Positions 1-6,757 of a DNA stretch of 18,829 nucleotides are shown here, piece by piece. The translations under genes and the position numbers were made by a program. The DNA is from CAYRIY01 sp964424335. GTDB lineage: Bacteria; Bacillota; Limnochordia; DTU080; RSA5. The notes below the pieces were generated by a model. It was not told the origin of the DNA. It searched no databases and saw only the letters and a list, made by a program, of their open reading frames with translations. The DNA is taken from positions 1 through 18,829 of the forward strand of contig CAYRIY010000072.1 of assembly GCA_964424335.1 (NCBI GenBank), read 5' to 3'. Each line of letters begins with the position of its first letter. Within the stretch, counting starts at the first letter, position 1.

Positions 1-2
1 GT

Positions 3-274
3 TTGCCGTGCTAGGTGGGGAGGTAGCGGTGCCCTGTACCCGCAATCCGCTGTAGCGGGACCGAATTCCCACCCGAGGTTGTCCCATTTTTGAGCCTGGA
101 GTCCAAAAGAGGCGTTGAGGATCGGGTCTCGTGCAATGACGTCCTGTGAACCCCGTCAGGTCCGGAAGGAAGCAGCGGTAAGCGGGTACGGTCATGTGCC
201 GCGAGCGCGCCTGGTCTGAGTCGACTTTTGGAATATCCGTCAGGGGTGGGCTATCGACGGAGGGTGCACGGCAT
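3..274 (+). ncRNA. ffs: Signal recognition particle RNA, long Bacillus type (scRNA)
   Basis: This is the RNA scaffold of the signal recognition particle, which binds Ffh and directs membrane and secretory proteins to the Sec translocon. The conserved Ffh-binding helix is plain at 155-180, with a GGAA tetraloop at 164-167 and the AGCAGC asymmetric bulge at 171-176. The 5' segment GTGCTAGGTGGGGAGGTAGC (8-27) is the Alu-type domain start typical of Bacillus scRNA. The ends pair: TGCCGTGC (4-11) with GCACGGCA (266-273), giving about 270 nt, the length of the B. subtilis RNA. A terminator follows at once and dnaX is next, as in B. subtilis. The promoter lies left of the window. Exact ends are estimated from the terminal helix. 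Confidence 0.96.
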
Positions 275-281
275 ATTTGAT

Positions 282-314
282 GGGCGGCCCGCACACGTGT
301 AGGCCGCCCCTTTT
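282..314 (+). terminator. Rho-independent terminator of the SRP RNA
   Basis: A perfect 8-bp GC stem, GGGCGGCC (282-289) with GGCCGCCC (302-309), closes a 12-nt loop containing CACGTG. It is followed by C and TTTT (311-314). It starts eight bases after the terminal helix of the SRP RNA, so it should end that transcript and separate it from dnaX. Confidence 0.9.
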
Positions 315-345
315 CGTCTGAGGCGCTTCCAAGGGCTCGTGAAAG

Positions 346-383
346 GGAATCGATTTCGCCCTGGCGAAAGCAAACTCGATTCC
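346..383 (+). other. Two-stage stem-loop in the dnaX leader
   Basis: The outer arms GGAATCGA (346-353) and TCGATTCC (376-383) are perfect complements. Inside them TTTCGCC (354-360) and GGCGAAA (363-369) are also perfect complements, separated by only two bases (CT), so the tip pairs must open. A 6-nt one-sided bulge GCAAAC (370-375) lies on the 3' side. No T-run follows, so it is not a normal terminator. It ends 43 nt before the dnaX start codon and would lie in the leader if dnaX is transcribed from near the SRP RNA terminator. Function unknown: an mRNA structure or a protein-binding site are both possible. Confidence 0.55.
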
Positions 384-426
384 ACCTGGCGATGCCGGCA
401 CCAACGACTCCCATGGACGTGATCGC

Positions 427-2346
427 TTGGCTTATCTCTCGCTTTACCGCAAGTGGCGCCCCCAAAGTTTCAAAGATGTCGTGGGCCAGGAACACGTCGT
501 ACGCACACTGAAAAACGCGCTCGACTCCGGCCGAACGGCGCACGCCTACATCTTCTCCGGGCCGCGGGGCACGGGTAAGACGACTTTGGCGCGCCTGCTC
601 GCCAAAGGACTAAATTGCGAACAAGGCCCTACGGGGGATTGGTGCAACGCGTGCGACAATTGTCTCCGGATCGCCAGGGGCCAGGCTGTGGACGTCATCG
701 AAATCGACGGCGCCTCCAATCGGGGCATCGATGAAATAAGAGACGTCCGCGAGAAAGTGAAGTTTGCCCCGGCCCAGGGACCGTACAAGATCTACATCAT
801 CGACGAGGTGCACATGTTGACCGTCGAGGCCTTCAACGCCTTGCTCAAGGTGCTCGAGGAGCCTCCGCGGCACGTGATCTTTGTCTTTGCCACGACCGAA
901 CCCCATCGAATCCCCGCGACGATCGTCTCGCGATGCCAAAAGTTCGACTTTCGGGCATTTACGCCTCGAGAGATAGCAGAGCAGGTCCAAAACATTGCAG
1001 AGAACGAAGGGGTAAAGGTCGACGGCGGCGCCTTACGGCTCATCGCGACCCATTCGGCGGGGGGGATGCGCGACGCACTCGGCTTTTTGGATCAGTGCAT
1101 CGCTTTTGCCGACGGGGCGATCACCGAGAGCCTCGCCGCTCAGGTGCTGGGCGTTGTCGAACGAGAGCGCTTAGAGGCGCTTGCCGAGGCGATTAGCGGC
1201 AAAGATCTCGCCGAAGCATTGCGACTTGTGAAGTCCGTGTCGGACACAGGACGGGACTTGCGTCAATTTGCAAGCGATGCGGTGCAGTTTTTCCGCGATC
1301 TATTGCTCTTGCGGGCAGCCCCGGACGGCGAGGGCCTCGTCGTACTCGCGGACGCGGACCGCGAGCGGTCCCTGGAGCTCGCGTCGAGATTTGAGGTCTC
1401 CGAGCTGCTCCACATTGTCGAAAAGCTTGGAAAGGCGGAAGGGGACATGCGCTGGGCGACGACTGCTCAGCTCCCCCTTGAGATGGCGTTGATCGAGGTG
1501 ATCCGATCTGAGCGGTCGCCGTCGCTGGATGAGATCGTCGAACGCCTCGAGCGGCTGGAAGGGCTCAGTCGGACAGCTCGGTCGGCAGCGCCGGCGCCGA
1601 CCGAGCCTACGCCCCGTGCGCTTGAACGCACAGAAGCGACACGGACACATCCCGCGCCTCAAACTCATAGGGATTCGCCAAGCCAATTTCAAAGGGCTTC
1701 GGGGAGTCCAAAGAAGCCGGAAGAGCAGGCCCAAAAGCCCCAAACGGCGCAACGGGAACCCGCGCCTTCGCCGTCGGGCGCCGAGACGAAAGTCGCTGCG
1801 GACGTCCCCGATCAATCACACGTGTCCGCCGCCGCAACATCGAGCCCCCTACTCGATCGGGTGCTCGCATCTTGGCAGAGCGTGCTTGACACGCTGCGCG
1901 CCCAGCGGAGCATTCAGCAGGAGGCTTTCTTGCGAGAAGGAAAGCCAGGGGCGGTCGAGGGATCCAACACAGTTGTCATTTACTTTTCGCCAAGTCATAG
2001 ATTTCATCAGGCAAACATCGAAAACGAGAAAAACCGGGTCATCGTGGAGAAAGCTATGACGAAGCTCCTGGGCCAGGAGATACGGGTCAAGGCAGTCCTT
2101 GGCGAACCGCCAGAGCGGGGCGCGATGCAGGCTGGACCTGTCGGCGGGCACGTCGCGGCCCCGGAGCCCGAGCGGGGGAGCGTTCCGTCCGCAGGCAATG
2201 ATCGAGACGACGTCGCTGCGACGGCAGACGAGGTGACCCATCAACCGATCGATCCTGACGAGATCGACGAACCGATACTCAAAGCGGCGCTCAAGCTGTT
2301 TGGCGGAACGATCACCAAGCTCGAGCGCAAGGAGGCGCAGAAATGA
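427..2346 (+). CDS. dnaX: DNA polymerase III subunit gamma/tau
   Basis: This is the clamp-loader ATPase of the replicative polymerase; tau also holds polymerase cores at the fork. Visible motifs in the 639-aa product are the N-terminal LYRKWRPQSF-VVGQEHV box, Walker A GPRGTGKTT (45-53), a four-cysteine zinc module (C64, C73, C76, C79), Walker B DEVH (126-129) and the sensor SRC (168-170). Residues about 375-470 form a Pro/Ala/Gln-rich linker before the C-terminal domain. The start is TTG: nearby ATG and GTG codons are out of frame, and the product begins exactly where the family does. The ribosome site before it is weak. No A-rich slippery heptamer is visible, so I see no sign of a programmed gamma frameshift. 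It overlaps the next gene by four bases (ATGA). Confidence 0.97.
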   Translation: MAYLSLYRKWRPQSFKDVVGQEHVVRTLKNALDSGRTAHAYIFSGPRGTGKTTLARLLAKGLNCEQGPTGDWCNACDNCLRIARGQAVDVIEIDGASNRGIDEIRDVREKVKFAPAQGPYKIYIIDEVHMLTVEAFNALLKVLEEPPRHVIFVFATTEPHRIPATIVSRCQKFDFRAFTPREIAEQVQNIAENEGVKVDGGALRLIATHSAGGMRDALGFLDQCIAFADGAITESLAAQVLGVVERERLEALAEAISGKDLAEALRLVKSVSDTGRDLRQFASDAVQFFRDLLLLRAAPDGEGLVVLADADRERSLELASRFEVSELLHIVEKLGKAEGDMRWATTAQLPLEMALIEVIRSERSPSLDEIVERLERLEGLSRTARSAAPAPTEPTPRALERTEATRTHPAPQTHRDSPSQFQRASGSPKKPEEQAQKPQTAQREPAPSPSGAETKVAADVPDQSHVSAAATSSPLLDRVLASWQSVLDTLRAQRSIQQEAFLREGKPGAVEGSNTVVIYFSPSHRFHQANIENEKNRVIVEKAMTKLLGQEIRVKAVLGEPPERGAMQAGPVGGHVAAPEPERGSVPSAGNDRDDVAATADEVTHQPIDPDEIDEPILKAALKLFGGTITKLERKEAQK

Positions 2347-2660
2347 TGAACATGCAGAAGATGATGAAACAGGTACAGAAGATGCAGGCCGAAATGGCCA
2401 AGGCCCAAGAAGCGCTTGGCGAGGAGACCGTGGAGGCTTCGGCGGGCGGCGGCGTCGTAACGGTTGTCGTAAACGGCCATCAAGAGGTTCAGTCCGTCAA
2501 GATCGACCCGAGCGCAGTCGATCCCGAAGACGTAGAGATGCTCGAAGACCTGGTGTTGGCGGCCGTGAACGAAGGTCTGCGCAAATCACAGGAGATGGCC
2601 GCCGAGAAGATGTCCAAGATCACCGGCGGGATCAACATTCCGGGTCTCCCCGGATTTTGA
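2343..2660 (+). CDS. ybaB: YbaB/EbfC-family nucleoid-associated protein
   Basis: This small DNA-binding protein of the YbaB/EbfC family (YaaK in B. subtilis) is encoded almost universally between dnaX and recR. The 105-aa product has the Met- and Lys-rich N-terminal helix (MMNMQKMMKQVQKMQ). The middle holds the conserved VNGHQEVQSVKIDP segment, and the C-terminus GGINIPGLPGF is typical of the family. Length is normal. An AAGGAGG ribosome site lies at the end of dnaX and the start overlaps the dnaX stop as ATGA, so the two are probably translationally coupled. An in-frame ATG directly after the first is an equivalent start. Family members bind DNA as tweezer-shaped dimers; the precise role here cannot be read from the sequence. 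Confidence 0.95.
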   Translation: MMNMQKMMKQVQKMQAEMAKAQEALGEETVEASAGGGVVTVVVNGHQEVQSVKIDPSAVDPEDVEMLEDLVLAAVNEGLRKSQEMAAEKMSKITGGINIPGLPGF

Positions 2661-2678
2661 GGACGAGGCTGACAAACG

Positions 2679-3278
2679 ATGGCGACTCTGGCTAGGCCTA
2701 TTGCGCGGCTCGTCGAAGAACTGACGAAACTTCCGGGGATCGGGCCGAAGACCGCTCAACGGCTTGCACTTTATATTGTATCGGCTCCGATCGAGGACGC
2801 GCACGCTCTTGCCGACGCAGTCGTAGAGGCGAAAGAAAAGACGCGCTACTGTTCGGTCTGCTGCAACTTGACCGATGTGGATCCATGCCGCATTTGTTCG
2901 CACGACGGGCGCACACCCGCCATGATCTGCGTCGTCGAGGACCCCAAGGACGTGATCGCCATCGAGCGAACCCGGGAATTCAAAGGCCTCTACCATGTGT
3001 TGCAGGGAGCCATCTCCCCCATGGACGGGATCGGGCCCAAAGATCTCAAAATCGAAGAGCTCCTGCGCCGCCTGAGCGGCGATCAAGTGAAAGAGGTGAT
3101 CGTTGCAACCGATCCCAATCCGGAAGGCGAGGCGACCGCCATGTACCTGGCGCGCCTCATCAAGCCGCTCGGCGTTCGCGTCACCCGGATGGCGCACGGA
3201 ATGCCTGTGGGCGGCGATCTCGAGTACATCGATGAAGTCACCCTCACCAAGGCCTTGGAGGGGCGACGCGACCTTTAA
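2679..3278 (+). CDS. recR: Recombination mediator RecR
   Basis: RecR works with RecO (and RecF) to load RecA onto SSB-coated single-stranded DNA at gaps and stalled forks. The 199-aa product has the normal length and domain order. A helix-hairpin-helix (LPGIGPKTAQRLA, 18-30) is followed by a four-cysteine zinc module (C58, C61, C70, C73). A Toprim domain starting near ICVVEDPKDVIAIE (83-96) comes next, and the C-terminus is the usual oligomerisation segment. It starts 18 bp after ybaB behind a GAGGACGAGG-type purine stretch and is surely in the dnaX operon. No terminator is visible after it. Confidence 0.97.
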   Translation: MATLARPIARLVEELTKLPGIGPKTAQRLALYIVSAPIEDAHALADAVVEAKEKTRYCSVCCNLTDVDPCRICSHDGRTPAMICVVEDPKDVIAIERTREFKGLYHVLQGAISPMDGIGPKDLKIEELLRRLSGDQVKEVIVATDPNPEGEATAMYLARLIKPLGVRVTRMAHGMPVGGDLEYIDEVTLTKALEGRRDL

Positions 3279-3325
3279 TCCCCGAAATTAGAGTCCGCGC
3301 TGTCAGGGCTCTGTCATGAATTCCT

Positions 3326-3357
3326 GTCATATTCTTCCGCACCCCCGCCTATACTTT
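3326..3357 (+). promoter_or_regulatory. Candidate sigma-E-like promoter for yaaL-bofA
   Basis: GTCATATT (3326-3333) matches the B. subtilis sigma-E -35 element closely. It is followed after 16 nt by TATACTTT (3350-3357), which shares 5 of 8 positions with the sigma-E -10 CATACAAT. The -10 also resembles sigma-A TATAAT, but no acceptable TTGACA lies 16-18 bp upstream of it. Three CTGTCA direct repeats (3300, 3311, 3324) surround the region. A mother-cell promoter would suit bofA downstream. The spacing is at the long end, so this remains a candidate. Confidence 0.4.
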
Positions 3358-3419
3358 AACAGGGTTGTCTCTTTGGATGGCAACCCGTTTCTGCACTTGT
3401 CAATAGGGGGGAATCGACC

Positions 3420-3830
3420 TTGGCACTCAAGCTTAACGAGCTTTTCGATCGAGTTTGGGACTACCTTGTTCCCGAAGACGGCACTGTAAGGGGCAAGGAG
3501 CAGGAAAAAGACGACATACTCATCGCCGTCGAGCAGGCACGAGCAGAGTGGCTCGCGGCGAAGACGTACTTCGACAACGTAACCGATCCCGATTTGGTCG
3601 ACCACGCCATCTATTCGATTGAAGCCTCAGAGCGCAAGTACATGTACTTGCTCAAGCGGGCCGGGGCGCTCGGATATGCGATTTCACCCTCACCGCCCCA
3701 GCAGGCCCAAGCCGACGACCCTGAGTTGCAAGGGGCGCTCGCCCAGGCTCACGTCCAGCAGAGCCAAGACGACGACCCGCAGTTGCATCGCGCGCTCGCT
3801 GACGCTCACGCCGAGCAGAGCGCCACATAG
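3420..3830 (+). CDS. yaaL: YaaL-like DUF2508 protein with a tandem C-terminal extension
   Basis: The first ~90 of 136 residues look like the DUF2508/YaaL family of spore-formers: a charged helical stretch (EKDDILIAVEQARAEWLAAK), then FDNVTDPDLVDHAIY and a final YMYLLKRA segment. B. subtilis YaaL is about 74 aa, so this one carries a long extra tail. That tail is two copies of a 19-residue unit beginning DDP(E/Q)L and ending just before the stop. The start is TTG with AGGGGGG eight bases upstream. It sits between recR and bofA, the conserved place for yaaL. The family has no established biochemical role; its link to sporulation is by position next to bofA only. Confidence 0.85.
   Translation: MALKLNELFDRVWDYLVPEDGTVRGKEQEKDDILIAVEQARAEWLAAKTYFDNVTDPDLVDHAIYSIEASERKYMYLLKRAGALGYAISPSPPQQAQADDPELQGALAQAHVQQSQDDDPQLHRALADAHAEQSAT
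3714..3827 (+). repeat. 57-bp tandem duplication inside the yaaL homologue
   Basis: Two adjacent in-frame 57-bp units (3714-3770 and 3771-3827) agree at about 41 of 57 positions by direct comparison. Each encodes a 19-residue helix-like unit beginning DDP(E/Q)L, with ALA(Q/D)AH in the middle. The second unit ends exactly at the TAG stop. The divergence shows the duplication is not recent. Confidence 0.8.
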
Positions 3831-3835
3831 GCAGT

Positions 3836-4159
3836 GTGATCGCCTTGGATTTGAGTCTCTTGTCGGAGTTGCGGTTTCCCGTCCTCGATCTTTCGTTTGA
3901 CTGGAGAGTGTTTCTCGCCTACGTCCTTGGCGTGCTTATTCTTTACATGTCGTTGCGATTGGTGGCAACGCCGCTAAGGGAGACGCTGCGCCTGGTCGTC
4001 AACGTAGCGGTTGGAATCGTCATGCTGCTCTTTTTTAACCTCATCGGCGGCTACTTCGGATTGCACGTGCCGCTCAATCCCGTGACCGCGCTGGTCGCAG
4101 GGCTGCTTGGGGTCCCCGGAGTCGGCCTCATGGTTGCCCTGCAGTATGTTGTGGTGTGA
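3836..4159 (+). CDS. bofA: BofA-family pro-sigma-K processing inhibitor
   Basis: In B. subtilis, BofA sits in the outer forespore membrane with SpoIVFA and holds the protease SpoIVFB inactive, delaying sigma-K activation until the forespore signals. The 107-aa product fits: a first hydrophobic helix (VFLAYVLGVLILYMSL), a second (VVNVAVGIVMLLFFNLIGG), then the family signature LNPVTALVAGLLGVPGVGLM near the C-terminus. Residues 1-25 look like a short amphipathic lead. The start is GTG, five bases after the yaaL stop, so the two genes are surely one transcript. Its 3' end overlaps the convergent TolC-family gene by 32 bp. It is the clearest marker here that the organism forms endospores. Confidence 0.92.
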   Translation: MIALDLSLLSELRFPVLDLSFDWRVFLAYVLGVLILYMSLRLVATPLRETLRLVVNVAVGIVMLLFFNLIGGYFGLHVPLNPVTALVAGLLGVPGVGLMVALQYVVV

Positions 4160-5675
4160 CCGGCGTCTCATAACTGCGGATCAACTCACGCAGTTCATCG
4201 AAGGCGAGTCCCACGCTCACTGCAAGATCCACGACGCTCTTCTCGTACTCGACCCGCGCCGCATACGTCTGTACGACCGCGCCGTGAACCTCGAGCTCCT
4301 TGGCCGCAACCGAGAGCGGCGTCGCAAGACCGAGCTCGAGGCGGCGTTGCTCCGCGGCCAAGCGGTCTAGGGCGAGCAGAGTGCGCTCACTTTGCAGTCG
4401 CAACCGGCGGTGGGCGGTGACTGCGTTGATGTGGCGGTTCGCGACGTCGAGCTCCACGCCCGACTTGGCTTGCTCCCAATCGGAGGTCGCTTGGCGTAGG
4501 GCGGAGGATGCCCGTTCCACCTCGATCGCGGATTGCGCGGAATCCCAAAGGTTGACGCTAGCGCCGATCCGCACTTCCCACTGGTCATTGCTCGCTGGGG
4601 GATGAGCCAACTGCTCTTTTGTTAAGTCATACGGCTCGTATACGTTGAGCGTGGCGGAAAGTCCGCCTCGGCTGTTCAACGAGACGCTCACGTCACCGTC
4701 GAGGGGCTTGGTGTATTTCGCCTCGGTGAAAAACACAGGCCGACGAGCTAGGCGCGCCTGCTCCACGTCGATTTCGGACTGACGTACGCGGGCGTGTGCA
4801 AGCCGGACTTCGGGTCGGTTTGCAACCGCGCTCATCTGAAGCTCCTCGAGGGTGGCAGGCCACGGGATCGGCCGCTCCGGCCAGTACTCGGCGCTTCCGC
4901 TCGCGATCGCATCCTTGAGCTCATCCAAGCTTGGAACGGGCACTTCGTCGACCGTCGGCAGATCGTCGATCCCAAGTCGCTGCGCCAGGATGAGTCGTGC
5001 GATGTCAAGCATCCGCTCAGAGGCGTCGTACTCGAGCTGTGCGGCGACGAGATCGAGGCGGGCCTCTTCGGCGTCTTCCTTTGCCAGCGTTTCAGTCTCC
5101 GAACGGCTCATAGCGACGTCCAAGCCCATTTGCGCGACGCGGACGCTTTCAGCCAGCATTTGGCGCTGTATGAGAGCGAGCTCGAGCTGTCGGTACGCTT
5201 CAAACACAGTAGCTACCGTCTCGTAGGCGGTGCGTTCAAGCAAGATCAAGGTTTGCTCGGCGCCCAGGTCGGCCTGGCGCAGTTGGTTGGCGACCGCGGG
5301 ATCAAAGGTGAACGTCCGCTGAAGCGTCAAGCTCGCAGCCGTCTGTGAATCGTCCGTGCCGTCCTCGACGTCTCGCATTTGGCTGTGCGATCCGGCGGCG
5401 TCGATGCGCCAAGATAGGGCGGACCGGGCCGCGAGCGACCCTATTTGCGCTTGCTCGACGGTCTTTTGGGCGGATGCCATGTCGGGACCGTTGATGAGTG
5501 CAAGGTCGATCGCGTCGAGGAGCGTGGGGATCTCAAACTCAGGATCCGGGAAGGCCGCCAAGCCTTGGGCGGATAAGAACAGCGTTCCGACTGCGCACAT
5601 CATAGCGATGAAGCGCCCAAGCTTGCGCCGGGGCGCCTCACGCCTTTGTACAGGGTGAAGTCTGAGCATCTTCAA
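4128..5675 (-). CDS. TolC-family outer membrane efflux protein, beta segments kept
   Basis: This is the last gene of the efflux operon and encodes a full-size TolC/OEP-family protein (515 aa). A signal peptide is visible (hydrophobic stretch FIAMMCAVGTLFLSAQGLAA, cleavage near 41). The family's two-fold plan is present: paired long helices with signatures such as DAIDLALINGPDMASAQ and RPEVRLAHARVRQSEIDVEQ. Between the helices of each half are polar, beta-prone stretches (about residues 88-126 and 313-376). Canonical TolC has its membrane-barrel strands there. The start is TTG two bases after the TolC-1 stop; ATG at 5667-5669 is an alternative, and both leave the signal peptide intact. No terminator is seen, and the 3' end overlaps bofA. 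If the cell has one membrane, its site of action is unclear. Confidence 0.88.
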   Translation of the reverse strand: MKMLRLHPVQRREAPRRKLGRFIAMMCAVGTLFLSAQGLAAFPDPEFEIPTLLDAIDLALINGPDMASAQKTVEQAQIGSLAARSALSWRIDAAGSHSQMRDVEDGTDDSQTAASLTLQRTFTFDPAVANQLRQADLGAEQTLILLERTAYETVATVFEAYRQLELALIQRQMLAESVRVAQMGLDVAMSRSETETLAKEDAEEARLDLVAAQLEYDASERMLDIARLILAQRLGIDDLPTVDEVPVPSLDELKDAIASGSAEYWPERPIPWPATLEELQMSAVANRPEVRLAHARVRQSEIDVEQARLARRPVFFTEAKYTKPLDGDVSVSLNSRGGLSATLNVYEPYDLTKEQLAHPPASNDQWEVRIGASVNLWDSAQSAIEVERASSALRQATSDWEQAKSGVELDVANRHINAVTAHRRLRLQSERTLLALDRLAAEQRRLELGLATPLSVAAKELEVHGAVVQTYAARVEYEKSVVDLAVSVGLAFDELRELIRSYETPVTPQHTAGQP

Positions 5676-5677
5676 GA

Positions 5678-6751
5678 TCAGTTGCCACCATCCGCGTGGG
5701 CCGAGCGCACGACCGCCCGCTCGTAGCGGGCGAGCGCCAGGCTCAAGTCGTAGATGCCGTGCGTGTAGTCGCTTTTGGCCTTGGACAAGGCGACCTGCGC
5801 TCCCAAGACCTGGACCAACGGGGCCATGTTGACCTCGTAGAGCCGCTCTGCGACGTGCAGGTCCTCCTGCGCTTTGGCAACGCCGCGTTCCAGCACGGGC
5901 ACGCGCCGCTCAGCGTCTTTGAGCGCGGCATAGAGCTGACGGATTTCGAGCTCGATACCGCTTCGGGCAACCTCCAATTGGTTTTGCGCCTTTGCAAGTC
6001 CGATCTCCGACGCTTCAAGGGAGAGGGCCGGGGTGTAGTCGTTCCGGACGACTTCGACTTGCTTTTGAGCGGCTTCGATCCCTGAAAGGACCTGCAAGAT
6101 CTCGACGCGATTCGAAAGAGCATGTGCGAGGTCGCGCTCCAGGTCCGCCGAGGCGTCCAAGGCCAGCTCCAACATGGGATCGGGCTCAATCGGTTCGCTG
6201 ATCGGAAGGCCTAGGGTGCGTCGGAACGCCATGACGGCAAGAGCGTAACCCTCTTCGGCCTGCGCCAGGTCTGCTCGGCCTTGTGCGACTTGGTGTTCGG
6301 CGCTCAAGACGTCGGCTCGTGTGCCCGTGCCGCTCTCAAAGCGCTGCAGGGCGACGTTGAGCTGCCGTTCGGAAACGTCGATCGCCTCCGCCGCAATGGC
6401 CATGAGATCCTTGGTTCTGAGCACGGAGTAATAGCGCTCTTTCACCTCGAGCTCGATGTCGAGTCGGGCAAGCTCCAAGGCACGTGCAGCGATCTCGAGG
6501 CGATGGCGGGCCTGAATGAGCGCGACGGGCGAAGGCTGGACCAAGTTGTTGGCTTCCGCCTGACGCAGGCCGAGTTCGGCCTCTTTCAAGTCGAGGCCGG
6601 CGCTGATGATCGAGTAGTTTCGCTCCAAGGCAATACCGATCGCCTCGTCAAGCGTGACGAGGCTGGGCGGCTCGCTCGGAGGGCTCTGGGCGGCGACAAC
6701 GGGGGTGAGCGAAGCAATGAGTGCAATGACGATGGCCACAAATCGACGCAT
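5678..6751 (-). CDS. Short TolC-family protein lacking both beta segments
   Basis: This is an export protein with a clear signal peptide (FVAIVIALIASLTPVVAAQ, cleavage near residue 21) and the TolC helical plan. Residues 31-64 start LVTLDEAIGIALERNYSI. The family loop (FESGTGTRADVLSAEHQVAQ) is at 138-157, and its second-half counterpart (LYEVNMAPLVQVLGAQVALS) is at 304-323. At 357 aa it is 100 or more residues shorter than usual. The missing parts are specific: the helices of half 1 are joined by about 19 residues (64-82) and those of half 2 by about 24 (233-256), where TolC carries two barrel strands each. The reading frame is intact. AGGAGG lies 14 nt before ATG, inside the end of the RND gene. 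The likely role is a periplasm-like helical conduit or partner of TolC-2 (inference). Confidence 0.88.
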   Translation of the reverse strand: MRRFVAIVIALIASLTPVVAAQSPPSEPPSLVTLDEAIGIALERNYSIISAGLDLKEAELGLRQAEANNLVQPSPVALIQARHRLEIAARALELARLDIELEVKERYYSVLRTKDLMAIAAEAIDVSERQLNVALQRFESGTGTRADVLSAEHQVAQGRADLAQAEEGYALAVMAFRRTLGLPISEPIEPDPMLELALDASADLERDLAHALSNRVEILQVLSGIEAAQKQVEVVRNDYTPALSLEASEIGLAKAQNQLEVARSGIELEIRQLYAALKDAERRVPVLERGVAKAQEDLHVAERLYEVNMAPLVQVLGAQVALSKAKSDYTHGIYDLSLALARYERAVVRSAHADGGN

Positions 6752-6757
6752 GGACTT

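Noticed and set aside
1300..1815. Antisense open frames inside dnaX, the efflux genes and others
   Set aside because: They have no ribosome sites or recognisable domains, are Arg/Ser-rich, and lie opposite well-supported genes, as expected for shadows in GC-rich DNA.
1900..2060. Programmed frameshift in dnaX producing a short gamma subunit
   Set aside because: The longest A-run seen here is five bases and no A-AAA-AAG heptamer with a following stem was found.
4128..6751. TolC-family genes as proof of an outer membrane
   Set aside because: TolC-like proteins also occur in Bacillota not known to have an outer membrane, so they do not settle the envelope type.
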